64,000 nucleotides of DNA from Apricaphanius iberus (GCA_028564705.1 JAPXFQ010000483.1:930001-994000), one strand, 5' to 3'; counted from the first letter of the stretch, positions 1 through 13,218 are shown. The notes: a model not told the origin generated them from the sequence alone. Numbers and translations are program-made.

Positions 1-1395
1 TTGTTTCAGATTTATGGGGCATAGAAACTGAAAGCTGCTTCTCCCTGTTTGGTTCTAATTCTAGGTATGTTTAGTAAACTAGTGTTGGAGGACCTGAGTG
101 GTCTGCTGGGTTGCTATAGCAACCGCATGTCTTCAACCTACTTTATTGCTAAAAAATTAAGTGATTTATAAAGTAGTAGGAATTTTTAGAGGTCTATTCT
201 CTGAGCTATAGGGAGCCAGTGTAAGGACTGTAGAACTGGGGTGATGTGCTCTACTTTTCTGGTTCTAGTAAGCAGCGTTCAAGATCAGCTGCAGTTGTCC
301 GATTAACTTTTTGGGTAGACCAGTGAGGACGCTATTGCAGTAATCAATCCGACTAATGATGAGCGCATGGGTGAGTTTTTCAAAGTCCTTGTGTGGCATT
401 AATCCTTTAATCCTAGACATGTTCTTCAGGTGATAGAAGGCTGACCTTTTTATTACCTTTACGTGACCCTGGAGGTTCAGATTTTCGTCCATTATTACAC
501 CTAGATTACGGGCCTGATCAGTAGCTTCTACTTGTATTAACTGAAGCTGTGTGCTGACTCTTGATCATTCCTCTTTAGGTCCAAAAATAACTACTTCAGT
601 TTTGTTTTTGTTCAGCTGGAAAAAGTTATTTGCCTCCAGGTATTGATTTGCTCAATGCATTTATTTAGTGCTTGGATCGTTATATAGTCACCTGGTGACA
701 TTGTAATATAAAGCTGAGGATCATCTGAATAGTTATGGTAATTAATTGTATTGGTTTTCATAATCTAGGCTAGTGGGAGCATGTAGATAACAAATAGAAG
801 AGGCCCCAGGATGGACCCTTGGGGAAGCCCACATATAATTTCTGTTTGTTTTGACAAAAAGTTTGCAATTGAAACAAAGAAATCTTTGTTCTTCACATAG
901 GACTTAAACCAACAAAGTACTGTACCGGAGAGTCCGACCCAGCTCTATAGTTGTTCCAGTAGTATTTTGTGGTGAGCAGTGTCAAACACTGCGCTGACCT
1001 CAAACTGAATCAGAACTGTGGTTCTACCACAGTCTGTATTTATGTGAATGCCACTGAAAACATTGATGAGGGCACTCTCAGTGCTGTGGTGAGCACAGAA
1101 AACAGATATATAAGTATCAAAGTGGTTGGTCATTGTTAGGAAACTATTTAACTGTTCAAATACAGCTTTTTCAATAATCTTGCTTATGAATGGAAGATTA
1201 GAGATTGGTCTGTAGTCTGCATCAGTGTGTTGTCCAGGTTGTGCCTTAGTATTGGCTTGATAACAGCTGTTTTTAAAGCCTGGGGGAAGACACCTGACAC
1301 TTTTAAACAGATATTTAAAAATTTGAGCATGTCTATGTCACCCTCTGCAGCCTTTGCAATGATGGATGATGGCTCTGTGTGTCTTTAGACCTTTG
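1..1395 (-). mobile_element. L2-type LINE, decayed reverse-transcriptase region
   Basis: Read on the minus strand, the block holds the reverse transcriptase of a non-LTR retrotransposon in broken frames. At about 945-1133 there is a motif A relative (FEVSAVFDTAHHKILL). At about 770-835 there is motif B ([16 protein letters not shown]). At about 690-740 there is motif C (YSDDPQLYI, normally YADD). At 265-492 comes the typical L2 C-terminal stretch (SRIDYCNSVLTGLPKK). The order fits one element with its 5' end to the right and its 3' end beyond position 1. Frameshifts and stops separate the pieces, and no endonuclease domain is recognisable to the right, so it is an inactive, 5'-truncated copy. 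The right edge is approximate. Confidence 0.8.
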
Positions 1396-3375
1396 CTGAT
1401 GGGGAAACATAAATTAGCCAAACCCCTTAAAACTTCAAAATCAGTTCTGCATATTTTTGTACAGCAATTTGAAAGGGACTTGCATTTTAGAGAATCTGTT
1501 TATCGTACAGTCACACTCTACTATTTTATATAGTAGGGAAGAAAAATGGCAGTCCAGACTACTAAAAAAGATAAGTCTTTAGTTTGGTGTTTCCTTACGT
1601 TGACATCAAGATGCCAATGTGCATAACAAATTGATTAATGTGCTAGTGATACTACCTAAATAATTAACAAAATTAATAAATGGAATGATGTTTTAATAAT
1701 TCTAAATCTCAAGAGATTTGTGATTCAGAATAGATTTAAAAAAATGCAGTTTATATTGGCATGTTAGCCTGTTTACTTGATTTAGTAATAATGTTTGTAT
1801 AACCGAGATGGGGTCAAAAGTCTTTTCCACTGTGGAATCAGTGTTGCTTTTGTCCAATTGTAACAGGAAACCCCAAAGCAGATGCTAACTTTAGCCTCTT
1901 TAGTTCCTTTAGCTGTTTGGTATTTATTGTTTATAATTTATTTGGAACCCCATTAGCTTCCGCAATGTGGTTGCTAGTCTTCCTGGGGCCCATAATGTGG
2001 TAGTGTAATCACGACGGTTCTTACATTGTCTGTCACTCATAATTTCTTGTTTTGACAAACCAAAATGTTAAACTTTTTTTAAAGGTTTAAAGGTGTCTTT
2101 TTCTTACCAAGTGTTTAGCAACGGTTAAATACGAGAAGTCCTTCTTAGTTGACTCTGTCTTCCAAACATAAGGGTGTCATAAACTAACAGAGGCTAGACT
2201 TAAGATGACGTAAGTCAAACCAAACTGGAATTTGAGAAATTGGACTACGGCACTGAGATAATGTGATTGCAATATTTAATTTCTCTGCATGTAAATGCCA
2301 GTCAGGAGAAGTCAAGCTATTGAGAGCCTGGGCACTCCCCCTTCGGGAAGTGAAAAGACCGCGGAAGTGGGAACAACAACAGAATGAGCAGCAACACTGA
2401 GTGGAACATAAACAGTACAGTACTTACAAAATATGCTGTGCTGCAGCATTATTGTTGTCCATTTATGCTCATTGTGCATATCCTGCTTTTACTCTTTCTA
2501 CTTCACTGACTTTGGCATTTGTCTACCATCTGTGTGACTCTAGTTCGCACGAGAGAGTTCATATCACCAGCTAACGATAGAGAGTCAAACACATTTCATT
2601 CAATAATAAAATCTTCTGAGTGACATGTGAACTGGGACACAACTCTCAACTCTGGCTAAGGCTGATAAGGTATGATTACTGTCAAAAGCTCGACTTAAAT
2701 GTGCATGTAAACTTACTGTCATTGGTGTTTTACTCCTACTAATGCGTTAGCGCAACTTAAATGTCTAGTTCTACCTTGAGCCACTTATAATAAATGCTTG
2801 ACTTTAAGGGAGGTTTCTGTTTGGGGCCACTTTATACATGCTTTGATGTAATATGCATGTAAACATTTTCTTTGGACTTTCAGGTCCAGGTCAGAAAAAT
2901 GGAAATTCAGTTTTTTTATTCCACCGCAGAGAACATCTCCGTCAAAGAGCATATGTATGGCTTTTGTTGCTGATGGAATTATTTTCCATTCCCTCTGTTC
3001 TCAGCTTGCACTGGGAATTGAATCACTGCCTTAGAAGCAAGATTCACTGCTGTGACGTTTTTTTTCCCTATCCATTCAATTTCAAGGACTCGGCACCCTT
3101 GTCCTATTCAAACATGTGCATTATTACATTTTATTGTTGGGCATAAATGAATGGGGCGGCAGAGCACTCCAGAGGAAAGTGTAACGCATTAGGGCCTGTA
3201 TAATATCACGTCTCAAGGTAAAAGCCATACCCCCGACAACGCTGTGTTTCACCACCAAAAGCTATCACAAAAAATCAGGAGGCAATCTAAAAGGCAATAG
3301 TGATGCTTTTTATAGATAGGGAAACATTTGCTTGACTCCTTTCAAGCTACTGCTGTACTTCTTGCTTGCATCAAT
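1396..3375. other. Unannotated intronic-type DNA
   Basis: AT-rich sequence with no reading frame that looks coding and no clear repeat family. The 97-codon open frame at 2853-3146 (+) has no recognisable domain, and its start lies in ordinary AT-rich sequence. I see no terminal repeats, tails or microsatellites here. Confidence 0.5.
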
Positions 3376-5735
3376 ACTAAATAGTAGTAGTAGTGATTTT
3401 ATTTCCAGTCAATATCATAACACAAACAAAAAAATGAAAAATGAAAATAACATATATGACAGAAAAGGGTTTTGGCTGAAGTGAAACACTTATCTAGAGC
3501 CAAACCTTATTTCTAAATACAACTTAGAGCACTAAGCATGCAACAAGTAACAATTAGGAACAAAATTAGTATTGACAGTTTAAAAGTAAACTCACAGTAA
3601 TCAAACATACGTACATTTAATCAACATACTGTATATGACTCAACTCAATCACAAGATTATTCGTAATTTTTTTCAAGTGCTGTATAACCACTAATTACAT
3701 TGTTTTTAAACTTAAAAAAAATACATTTACTGATGTAAAGCTTTTTAAGGTGTTATCCAGACTATTCTATATATTTACACCTTTTACTGATATGCATCTA
3801 CCTTTCGCATTTGTCCTAAATATATATTTTATGGTACATATGGGTTCCTCTTAAACTGTAGCCAGTTTGTCTGAGTTTAAACCTTTTCTGAATGCATTCA
3901 GGGAGCTTATGGTTATGGACCTTATACATAATAATAGCTTTGCTGAGATTAGTTAAATCATGTAGTTTTAATATTTTAGTTTTAATGAACAAAGGATTTG
4001 TTGGGCCATACAAACTTGCATAGTTAATTACTCTGACAGCTTTTTATTGCAAATTGAATATGGGTTGGATTGTGCTTGTATAATTATTCCCCCAAAGTTC
4101 CACACCATAATTTAAGTATGGAAGAATGAGGGTATTATACAGTAGATGGAGTGCATTTTGATTTACAACTGCCTTAATTTTACACAGAATGCCAATTGTT
4201 TTTGATGCTTTTGTTTTCACATAATTAGTATATGCACTTTCCAGTTAAGTCTTTCATCAACATATAATCCTAAAAATGTGGTGTGACTCACCCTCTAAGT
4301 TTCCATTTGGTTAATTTTTAATTTTATTGAATTATCAGTTCCCCTATTTCCAAATAGGATATATTTTGTTTCATTCGCATTCATTGATAATTTATTATAG
4401 TCAAACCATTGTTAAAATAATTCCAGTTCTTTTTCAACTGTATAAGTTCACTGTTCAATATTTTTTCCAGAACAATAGAGGCTGATGTCATCAACAAACT
4501 GAACATGTTGCATATTCTTAACAACTTGACAGATGTTATTAATATATAAAATGAATAATTTTGGCCCAAGTACAGAGCCCTGAAGGACTCCAGGAGTTAC
4601 TAAATGCTTATCAGAGCAAACATTATTTATATGTACATACTGCTGTCTCTCATTGAGATAACTATGTAACAATTTCTATGCCACTCCTCTAAAACCATAT
4701 CTTTGCATTTTCAATAAAAGTTGTTTATGATTAATGGTTTCAAAGGCCTTACTTAGGTCTATAAAGACACCAACTGTATTTTTGTAATTATATATTGAGT
4801 AAGTGATTTCCTCCACCAAATTAATAACTGCCATCGAGGTTGACCTGTTTGCCCTAAATCCAAACTGTCGGTCATTAATTATATTATGCTTATTTGAAAA
4901 TTCATTCATTTTTATGTCGAATAACTTTTCTAAGATTTTGGAGAATTGAGAAAGTAAGGAAATTGGTCTATAGTTTGTAAGTTTGTGATTGTTTTCACTT
5001 TTGAAAATTGGTATTACTTTAGAGATTTTCATTGCTGTAGGAAAGATGCCAGTAAGAAAGGATTGATTAAAGATGTATGTTAAAGGGGTTACAATCCTAT
5101 CAATAATCTCCTTTACCAGCATTATGTCAAACTGAAAGCTATCAGTGGACCTCTTACTCTTAAATGTATTAACAATATTCATAATTTCGGTATCATCTAC
5201 ACCTATAATAAAGAATGACTTTATATTTTTTTGGATATTGCTTATATCCACTTCCGTAGAGTCTTGTAGTGGAGAAATTTCTTGGGCAAGAGTGTGTCCA
5301 AAATTGACTAAATATGTATTAAATACATTTGCTATTTCTTTATTGTCATCAATGATTTTTCCATCTTTAACAAAATATTTTGGGTAATGATCTTTTATCA
5401 TATTTTATTTTTCAGTATATCATTTAAGACTTTCCAAGTACCTTGAATGTTATCTTTCTGTTTCTCAAGTAGTTTATTATTATTGTACTTTTTTCGACTT
5501 GATCTTATTATGTTAGTTAATTTATTTTTGTATGGTTTATATCTTTCTTCAACTTTTAAAGATTGTAATTTTAAAAATAATTTATTATAATGTTTTTTAT
5601 TTTTACATGTGTTTACTATGCCTTTTGTAATCAATGTTTTTTCTTGTTTATCAGGTTCTTTGATAATGCATTTCTTTGGTGGACAGTGCTTATCATAAAT
5701 AACTATCAGTTTTGTCAAGAAGATGTCTGATCAGG
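3376..5735 (-). mobile_element. Jockey-superfamily-like LINE, 5'-truncated
   Basis: A minus-strand non-LTR retrotransposon. Its 3' end is probably near 3380-3400, where the plus strand shows a short (TAG)n run next to TTTTATT, the complement of an AATAAA-like signal followed by an (ACT)n tail. The reverse-transcriptase reading frames lie at 3816-5718. Upstream of 5718 (to the right) no endonuclease is visible, so the copy is 5'-truncated or decayed. I cannot separate Jockey, I/Nimb and neighbouring clades by eye. Confidence 0.7.
3816..5718 (-). pseudogene. Reverse transcriptase of Jockey-like LINE (frameshifted)
   Basis: The enzyme would have copied the element RNA at the nicked target site. 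In protein order, the segment at 5398-5718 is a basic pre-RT region. The 241-codon segment at 4676-5401 carries the RT N-terminal part (KVIPIFKSENNHKLTNYRPISLL), the box RQFGFRANRST, and motif A (VFIDLSKAFETINHKQLL). After a frame change at about 4674, the segment at 4448-4672 has motif B (GVLQGSVLGPKLFILYINNI) and motif C as FVDD (usually FADD). The segment at 3816-4013 is the C-terminal domain. The frame break and the stops between segments make this a pseudogene, though motif order is intact. Clade assignment is uncertain; reverse-transcriptase identity is not. Confidence 0.8.
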
Positions 5736-6429
5736 ATTAGATGTGGAATAGACTTAATTCCATTCCTCCTTGGTTAGGTCATCCCTTAAGGCAGCTATAG
5801 CTTCAGGAGTTCTATGTCTCACCATTGTATACATTGTTGTTTGGGATGCACTTGATGTATCATATCCTTTGAGCAGCTGATGGAAATAAATGAAACAATT
5901 GCAGTTGTAAAGATTTTGAATAAACAAATCATGTACTACTCAAAAGTTAAGGTCAGTATGAACCTAAAATGGAACAGAACTTATCGGCTTTTTAATGTTT
6001 TTGGCTTATTGTAAGCTAATACTACTGGATTTAGAGGAGTTTACAAATAACAGGACTATATTACCTTTGGCACTTTTCTCAAGGTAATGACTAGAATAGT
6101 GAGCAATGCAAGAAATAGCACAGTATATTTCTATATCAGAGGCTATATAATATAGATGCTAGAGTTTATCTAAGTTTCAGAAGGTTCAATTTCAGACTTT
6201 GCAAGATGTCTTTACAATCCACATAATTTAATTTTAAGACCCACATGACTATGAGAAATAGGTAATGGAAATTAATCACATAATGTTTTTATACTCATTA
6301 TTTACCTGGCTTAATAACATACAACAACTTCATCATCTTATTTCAGTGCTTTGTTGATAGAGTCATCATTTCGGTTTGGTAAATGCCACAATATGAAGCG
6401 AGAGAATATCAAATTTATTTATAAATGTC
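5736..6429. other. Unannotated AT-rich DNA
   Basis: No open frame with coding character and no repeat structure seen. Part of it may be further decayed LINE or Tc1 sequence, but nothing is alignable by eye. Confidence 0.4.
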
Positions 6430-6625
6430 TTCAAAATCAGAAATGTACAGATTTTGGTGTCATGGCATACTAACATGGGCTGAAAGACCATTCACCAAAG
6501 AAGCCACTACTTTAAGAGAAACAATACAAAAGCCATATTGCATTTTGAAAATGCCCAGAGAGACAAAGAGCTTCACTTCTTGAGACATGTCCTGTGGTTT
6601 GATGAAGTGCGGTGGAACTGTTTGG
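6430..6625 (+). pseudogene. Tc1-like transposase remnant, middle part
   Basis: The plus strand follows the Tc1 transposase coding pattern familiar from fish elements: a GTGTCATGGC segment, then GACCATTCACCAAAGAAGCC, then a GGGACAAAGA-like stretch and TGTCCTGTGG-TTTGATGAA, ending in GGAACTGTTTGG. In intact elements this last stretch encodes the region just before the second catalytic aspartate. It is full of stops and small indels. It is cut at 6625 by a hAT insertion and resumes after 7523, so it records an old Tc1 copy that was itself a target for a later transposon. Confidence 0.65.
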
Positions 6626-7523
6626 GAGATTTGGGACCAAGTCATTGCTTTGTAAGTCTCATGTAAGTCTCAAGTCATTACCCTCAAGTCTTGAGTGAAG
6701 TCTCAAGTAAATACAGGCAAGACAAATTCAAGACTCAAGTCGAGGCAGGCAAGTTTCAAGTCAAGTCCCAAGTCTTAAACATTGAATTTCAAGTCATTTT
6801 GAGTCTTTTAAAAAAAACAATGTTGCAATTAAATTTCCAGTGTGTTCCTTTTAAAATCCTTAGTTATTTGAATGTCCGATGAAACAAGTACAAATGAACT
6901 TATAAAATGTATAACGTTTTTACTAAACCGAACCTCCATGTTGTACAGTTTAATCTAACTTAGCTAATAAGAATAGTCTTCCTTTGAACTATAATTTCAA
7001 TGATTCACTTCTAAGGATTAAAGAGATTTTACAAAATGGTGATGCAATTTTCTAAACAATATTTAGATTTTTAAGAGTATGTACTTAAAGAGCAACTCAC
7101 CCCCTTCCAGATTCTTACTCAACCTACATTTACGGTTTCAAAAATGCAGCAAAAGGACGTGTTGACTTCTGCATAGAGCTGACAGCAGGTTAGCATGGTT
7201 TCATTTTTTAAATTTAGCACTCTGATTGGCTGTTATGCAGCTCCAGCACACATGCACACACAGAGACAACCTTCACTTGGAGATCAGTGCCACCGAATGA
7301 ATGAAAATACATAGAAGCGCACAATTTTGAAAAAATAGATTTTTAAAACTATAATAATTGGGTAAAAGATCAAGTAAATAAATTAAAGTCCGAGTCAAGT
7401 CCCAAGTCATTGGAGTGGAAGTCCAAGTCAAGTCAAAGTCTTTTAACATTTCTTCAAGTCAAGTCTCAAGTAACGTAATTAATGACTCAAGTCCGAGTCA
7501 TGTGACTCAAGTCCACACCTCTG
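6626..7523. mobile_element. Non-autonomous hAT element with CAAGTC subterminal repeats
   Basis: The right end reads CCACACCTCTG, so on the minus strand the terminus is CAGAGGTGTGG, a hAT-style end. The left end GAGATTTGGGACC is a decayed match to CAGAGGTGGGACC. Both subterminal regions (about 6630-6800 and 7385-7515) are packed with CAAGTC/AAGTC motifs in the same strand orientation. Flanking octamers CTGTTTGG (6618-6625) and CCTTTTGG (7524-7531) match at 6 of 8 positions and look like an aged 8-bp target duplication. The interior (about 6840-7380) has no transposase frame, so the copy depended on an enzyme supplied elsewhere. Confidence 0.65.
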
Positions 7524-7760
7524 CCTTTTGGCCACATCTCCCCATGGATGGGGGGACCCCCATCCATGGGGAGATCTGAGAAGGCCAAAAAAAAAAACCT
7601 GACTCAGTTCCACTAGTTCCTTTGGGAGGAATGGGCCACAATTCCAGCAAACTATTGTGAGAAACGTGCAGAAGGAAACCCAGAAGTTTGTGGCCAAAGT
7701 ATTACAGTTTAAACACAATGCTACCAGTACTAAGGTAACTTCTGAGTTTGAAGACATTGA
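7524..7760 (+). mobile_element. Tc1-like transposon 3' end, continued after hAT insertion
   Basis: After the hAT end the Tc1 pattern resumes: AACCTGACTCAGTT at about 7596, GGAGGAATGGGCCA at about 7625, a TATTGTGAGAA stretch, ACAATGCTACCA at about 7718 and AACTTCTGAG near 7738. These follow the order found at the C-terminus and right terminal repeat of salmonid/cyprinid-type Tc1 elements. Most of the catalytic domain between the two halves is missing, so this copy also suffered an internal deletion. A 19-bp palindrome sits at the deletion point. Confidence 0.6.
7536..7575. repeat. 19-bp perfect palindrome, 2-nt spacer
   Basis: The left arm at 7536-7554 (ATCTCCCCATGGATGGGGG) is the exact reverse complement of 7557-7575, with GA between them. 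An outer TTTTGGCC/GGCCAAAA pair flanks it with unequal gaps, so a hairpin with about 27 paired bases could form. It lies between the hAT terminus and the resumed Tc1 sequence. Confidence 0.85.
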
Positions 7761-9480
7761 ATATGAATCTCTGATATATTCCTTCTATCATTGCTGTGAA
7801 ATTTACTAAATATGTAAAATGCTTCCGCTCTGACCCTGACTTTTGGCATGAAGTGCTGCATTGTCCGTACTGCATATCAGGTTAGACACTGCACTATAAA
7901 GGAAAAGAGATTCTAGTCAGTAGACAGTGTTGGTGTATGTTTGTGTATCCTTGGGGTTGTCTAGGAAGTGCCACGACCAGCTGACCTGGTCATCCATCAG
8001 ACAACATCCATCCATTGAGCTTTCTACATCCACCCTCCTCTGCTCACCTACCTCCCCCACCGAGGTCTGTAAGTGTGGATCTCTGTCAGGCCTGGAAACT
8101 CCACATTAATTTCTCATCTGTGGCGCCCTAATGAGCTCCGCCTGCTCACCCACCTCCGAGACCTTAGTGATTATCAGACAGGAGGGTGGCCATTTGTCAA
8201 TGGCAAGAGGTGGCATTTACACTGCTGACCTTGCTGCCAAGGAGAGAGGAATCAAAATGCAGTAGAGGAATGGCGATTAGGACAGATGAGGAAAGAAAAA
8301 GAGAACAATTACAAGGTATCGGGGCTTGTAATGGCAAAAGTGGTTGCCAACACAAGCCCTCTGACATAAAAATTATTTTTCATGGGCATGTGAAAATTTC
8401 CTCCAAGCTCATCTATTGCAGTTAGTCAAACGTTCTATAAAACCTCAGACGTAAAAAGTCTAAAGATTTATTTTTCTTCTTTTTACACCAGAAATTGAAC
8501 TGTTTAAGTGGAATATTACAAAGAAGCAGTTCTCTTTCCTTTTTGTTTTTGAATTACTTATTTGAATGTGGGTGTAAATGTTGAGTCAGGGCTTGGACTT
8601 GGTGGTGTGCACCTCAGAGGGAGCAGGGATTTGCTGGTTATTGGATGGAGGGGAGCAGTGTAGGTCTGTGACACCCGCTAACCTTGGCCAGGACTACTGG
8701 GAATCTAGGGGTATCCATCAACATGGCAGCCCTGAGATCTAGACTGGGGGAAACAAGCCACAGAAGTTGGCAGGGGGAGGGAGAAAAAAGCTAGTAAAAA
8801 TTTAATGCACTCCGCAGAGCGGTCATGTCATACTTGGTTATGGAAAATAATCCCAGATGCCTGCAGTGCTAAAATAGAGCTGTAATGTGCTCGCCTCCTA
8901 ACCCGGCCTGACAGCCATGATGTACGACTACCATTACCGGAAAATATCACTTCAACTAACCCGTGATCCGGCTCCGCTAAGGGTCATATTATCCATGAGG
9001 AACAAATTACACTCCCCCAAAGTAAATACAAATTTCCTACACTGAGTGGGTACAAAGCACAAAGAGGGGAGGGGGCAGGCGGGAACGTTACCTATGACAA
9101 CGCTCTGCAGAGTGACAAGGATGATAAAGTACATGACAAATCACTGGCTGACAGGGTACTCTAGTGCAATCAGCCTCAGCTTCGGCCTAGCGAGCACCCA
9201 CTCAAGCCTGTAAACACTACTCTCTTCCTTTGGAGGGGGCAAAACACATAATCTTTTAACGCTGACAAGTTTCTCTCTCCTTTTTATTACTCATCCTTCC
9301 CACTGCGGTGAAAAGAGGGAGGGTTTTGGCGGTTGGAGGCTGGGAGTGGGGAGTAGGAGGAGGAGATAAAATGGTTTAATGTACAGTGCTACTGAGTGAT
9401 TGAGAAACACAACTCTTCTGGTGTAATTGCCTGAGGGCAAACACAGCAAAACAATAAGGGAAGAGAAACAGCAACTATAT
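7761..9480. other. Non-coding block with conserved-element texture
   Basis: No supported gene. Parts at about 8100-8260, 8570-8780 and 8870-9330 are more GC-balanced and higher in complexity than the surrounding AT-rich DNA and contain no repeat I recognise. That texture is common in vertebrate conserved non-coding elements. The open frames here lack coding character. Conservation itself cannot be seen from one sequence. Confidence 0.35.
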
Positions 9481-12400
9481 AACCAGTTCAGACTTTTATT
9501 TTAGTGTCAAGGACAAACAGATTCCTAACTCTGTTCTAAAGCACTTCCATTTAAATAAGAGCAGAGCATGGCAAACTTACAAAGCTCTGCGAAAGCTTTA
9601 TTAACAAGATGCAAAAACATTTTCAAATACAGTTCACAGCTAGTGGCTGCTGATAAAGTAAATAGTGCTTAGGAAAGGTATGCTTTAATATTATGTACAG
9701 AAACAAACTACGGATGAGGAAGGGAGAGTCTGCAGATCAGTTATTCAGCACAAATTTCAGACTAAAACACTTGACTGACATTTTCAAGGTGCCACTTATG
9801 TGAGAGGAAAAAGTCACTTCGGCATTAGCAAGTCCAGACAAAGAGGGTCTGAGAGCTCTTGATAATACTACAAAGGTGAAGAAATGTACCACTGTAAAAA
9901 CAGTTTAAAATTTCAGGCAATTTTCCAGTGTATATATTTTAAAATAAAAGTGTTCAAGTGCATAAAAAGGCAAAGATTACAATCTTTCTTCTAAAACATT
10001 AAGATTTTAAAAATCTGTCATTGAGCTGCTGAGGCTGGGGCTATGTGTCCAACAGTTATATAATGATGCAAAGTTTAAAGTACCAGAGTTAATTTTAGTT
10101 CTTCTTTAGAACTAGCACTAACATACAGTTGACCTCCATGTTAGAGACTAGCTAAATAGCTAAAATCAACAAAAACTTGGCATCTCCTCTAAAAACATTT
10201 TAACAGTCAATTTAAATAGTTCAAAACAAAAAATATACTTCAGTATGCATTAATAGGCACATGGAAACCATCTAAGCATATACCGCACAAGCTAACGTCT
10301 ACAGTCCTCCTTATCTCCATGTGCCAAGTAGCATTGCATTTAGGTGTTTCAACTACCTAAGCTGTATTGTCTTTTGAATATTTTAGATATGACACATACA
10401 TGAAAAAGAAATCTGTGAATGGGTGATTTTCCCCTGAATAATTTAGATTTGCAATTTACAGAAGATATTCAGAAACAGGTTATTTTGTGAAAACTAAAAT
10501 GCAGTAAGGTGGTGGTCCACTGTATATGGTAAAATCAGGAGTGGGCAAACTTAATTAAAGCAGATATGACAAATCTGCACACCTCTCTTAAAATGCAAGG
10601 TTTATATGATAGAAGCCAAGGAGACCATAACAACTAACTTCCAAACTTTTTCCACCTGTACCCTGATATATATATAAAAAAAGATTTACAAGGAAATTCT
10701 GTATGCTGCTGTACTGATCAGGAATTTTTTTTATTAGAAAAAACTCCCACAGTAAACTGTCCTATTGAAATTATGATGTAGTGTTACACTGCATCATAGT
10801 GTGATACTGTCTGATGAAAAATGTTAAATCACAGCACCGGTTGACAGAAATGCTTCTCCACTAAATTTGCAATTATAATCTCATAAAAAAAATTTCCGAA
10901 ACTTGTATGGTTGTACAGTTTCACAGATATATGTCATATTTGCAATGAAAAAAAAACGGTCAGTGGGATGAATAATCCTGTAAAATCACCTGTGCTCAAC
11001 AGGTTTTTTACCAAAGAGGGGAGCAAATGTGTAGAACCTAGATCAGATAATTCAGGTGACAGTCAGTACAACTTTTCCTCGAAAATAATCCAAGCTGAGA
11101 GTTTGAATTAATAAGAATATTTAATAATGTGCATCAGATCTGCGTTGTTTAACCCTTGAGTGAGATCTAATTTAGTGTTTCATATTCTAAATATTTAAAG
11201 GTAGGCATATTATAGCTTGAATATTGTTTATATACATCTCAAAATGCCTCATTAAGACTGTTGAGCAGGGGTGTATTCAGGAAGTTTATAAAGATGGCTA
11301 ACCATAACACACTTACTTAGGGTACCCAAATGGCTAGCACCGGCCCTAGCTACAAGTACATTCAGGGTGGTAAAAAAAAAATCTGACTTCTATATGACAA
11401 TATTAATGGGTATTAATGAAGCAATTTTCATGAGAGAGGTTTTGCAGTGGAACGGACAGTAGAGCAGAGCTATCAATTAGTCTTCACAAGCCCTAATATG
11501 ACAAGTCTGGATTTCCTCTAACACACAAGATGTTTCTAAGTAATAATGCAGTGAAAAGAGTCTGCTTAGAATTGTAATTTGGTAAATGATTGACGCTAAA
11601 ATAACAAATACACGAAAGGTGACCCACGGGCTACCTCTTGTACTTGTGCCACAGGTTTAAAACCATGGCTCTGCTCTGTCTCAGTGCAGTTCTCCACAAC
11701 TCTTCCTGTGTGTGTTAATGAAAAGAACTGATGCATTTTAAATGAACCAGAGTGTTTTTACCTGTCCAAAGTCAACACACAGCTCCTTCATGCTTGTATT
11801 TTTAATGCTCGTGCATTCCAGTTATGCTGCCATAGAAGCAGAGGTCTGCTTTTCACAGTCAGCATTCACATTGCTAGAAAACAGTGGAAATATTAGTGTC
11901 TCTACAACTTAATGCACAATGCAGTTAGAAATAATATGTAATGAGTTGAAAATTAGGCTTTGCATTGACAATTCCTAATTCTCCAATTGTTCATTATGCC
12001 GAGTGATTGTAGCCTTAGTCGACAAGCATACTGTATCTAAAACATGATTAGATCACCCAAACCAAATGCTGACAGGGGACCTGTATGGACCTTAAAGCTA
12101 ACTATCTCCTCTTTTTGAGCTCTTTTTAGTGTGCTGTTCAACTATTAGTACAACATTTCTAGCTGGGATTGAACTATACAATGTATACCTGCCTATAAAT
12201 TATTCTGTAATTGTACAAGAGTTCAGAGAATAAAGTGCATCTTTCAGAAGGAAATTAGGGTTTATACTGCATGATAGCAGCCAAGGATTGAGAAAGCCAG
12301 TCTATGTGATGATGGAACACCAAATTATTTTGTCATATTTCCTCTAAGAGCATTAAAACCAAACTTGGCTCTCCATTATCCTTCCTCAGGCAGTTCTTCC

Positions 12401-13218
12401 TTATGCATGTGCAGAGACAGAAAACCACTGGTTAGGAACCCTTTAACAGAAATGCTAATGATAATGCACAAAGAGCTAATAATGCCAGTGGTGTGTGACG
12501 AGTAGCTGCAGTGAGCCTTCCTCCCACCTGTCTCCCAGAATGCTATTAACATGTCATGTTGGCGAGGGCCCGTCCTACGGGTCACTTTATAATGAGCAAA
12601 TGCTCTGGCTGTTTCCAGTTCATTCAAACACACACTCACACTCAGAACACACACGCAGGATAGTCTGTGCGCACACTCTGAGATGTGAATAGCTGTCTCT
12701 TATCAGAACCTGGCAGCTCCCTCCAAAACCGGAGAGAGGCCTTCTACACCAGGCAGGACGTGATTTCTCCTGGGGACACTTTTTCCATTTCCTGCTTTTG
12801 AAGAGAAACTAAATAAGCTACGTTTGTTCTCATCTGAATACATTTGACCCATTAAAATGACTCTGCTCTCCCGTGTCTTTCTCTGCTGTGGTGTTGTAAA
12901 GCAAACTGCATTGCTCACAGAATGCAAATGACAACAGTGGCAGTGGGCGTAGTGTTCTAGGTGCCTGGCAGGAGCAGATAGGGGCAGAGGTGGTGTGAAC
13001 TCACGAGGGGGGAAAAGGGTTGGGAGTGAGCTCCAATTACCCTCCAGACCATGTGAGTCAACTCTAGTCGTAGGGGTCTCCTATTTACTAATTCACTCCT
13101 CTGTTACTTTAATACACAATTAATCAATGACAGGAAGGTGTAGTTTGGGCTCTTCATCAGGAGCGTAACGTGAGCCGGAGTGAATTAATACAGTCACTGT
13201 GGGGATTATAGCTTACCA

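Noticed and set aside
2853..3146. 97-codon plus-strand open frame as a gene
   Set aside because: No domain, no coding-like composition, no splice or promoter context, and low-complexity runs inside.
11266..11360. CAGGGGTGTATTCAGGAAG as the end of a hAT element
   Set aside because: The partner terminus and a target duplication could not be found, so it is mentioned only within the regional entry.
12376..12927. Cluster of open frames on both strands as coding
   Set aside because: Frames overlap on opposite strands and carry no motifs. The block fits non-coding conserved DNA better.
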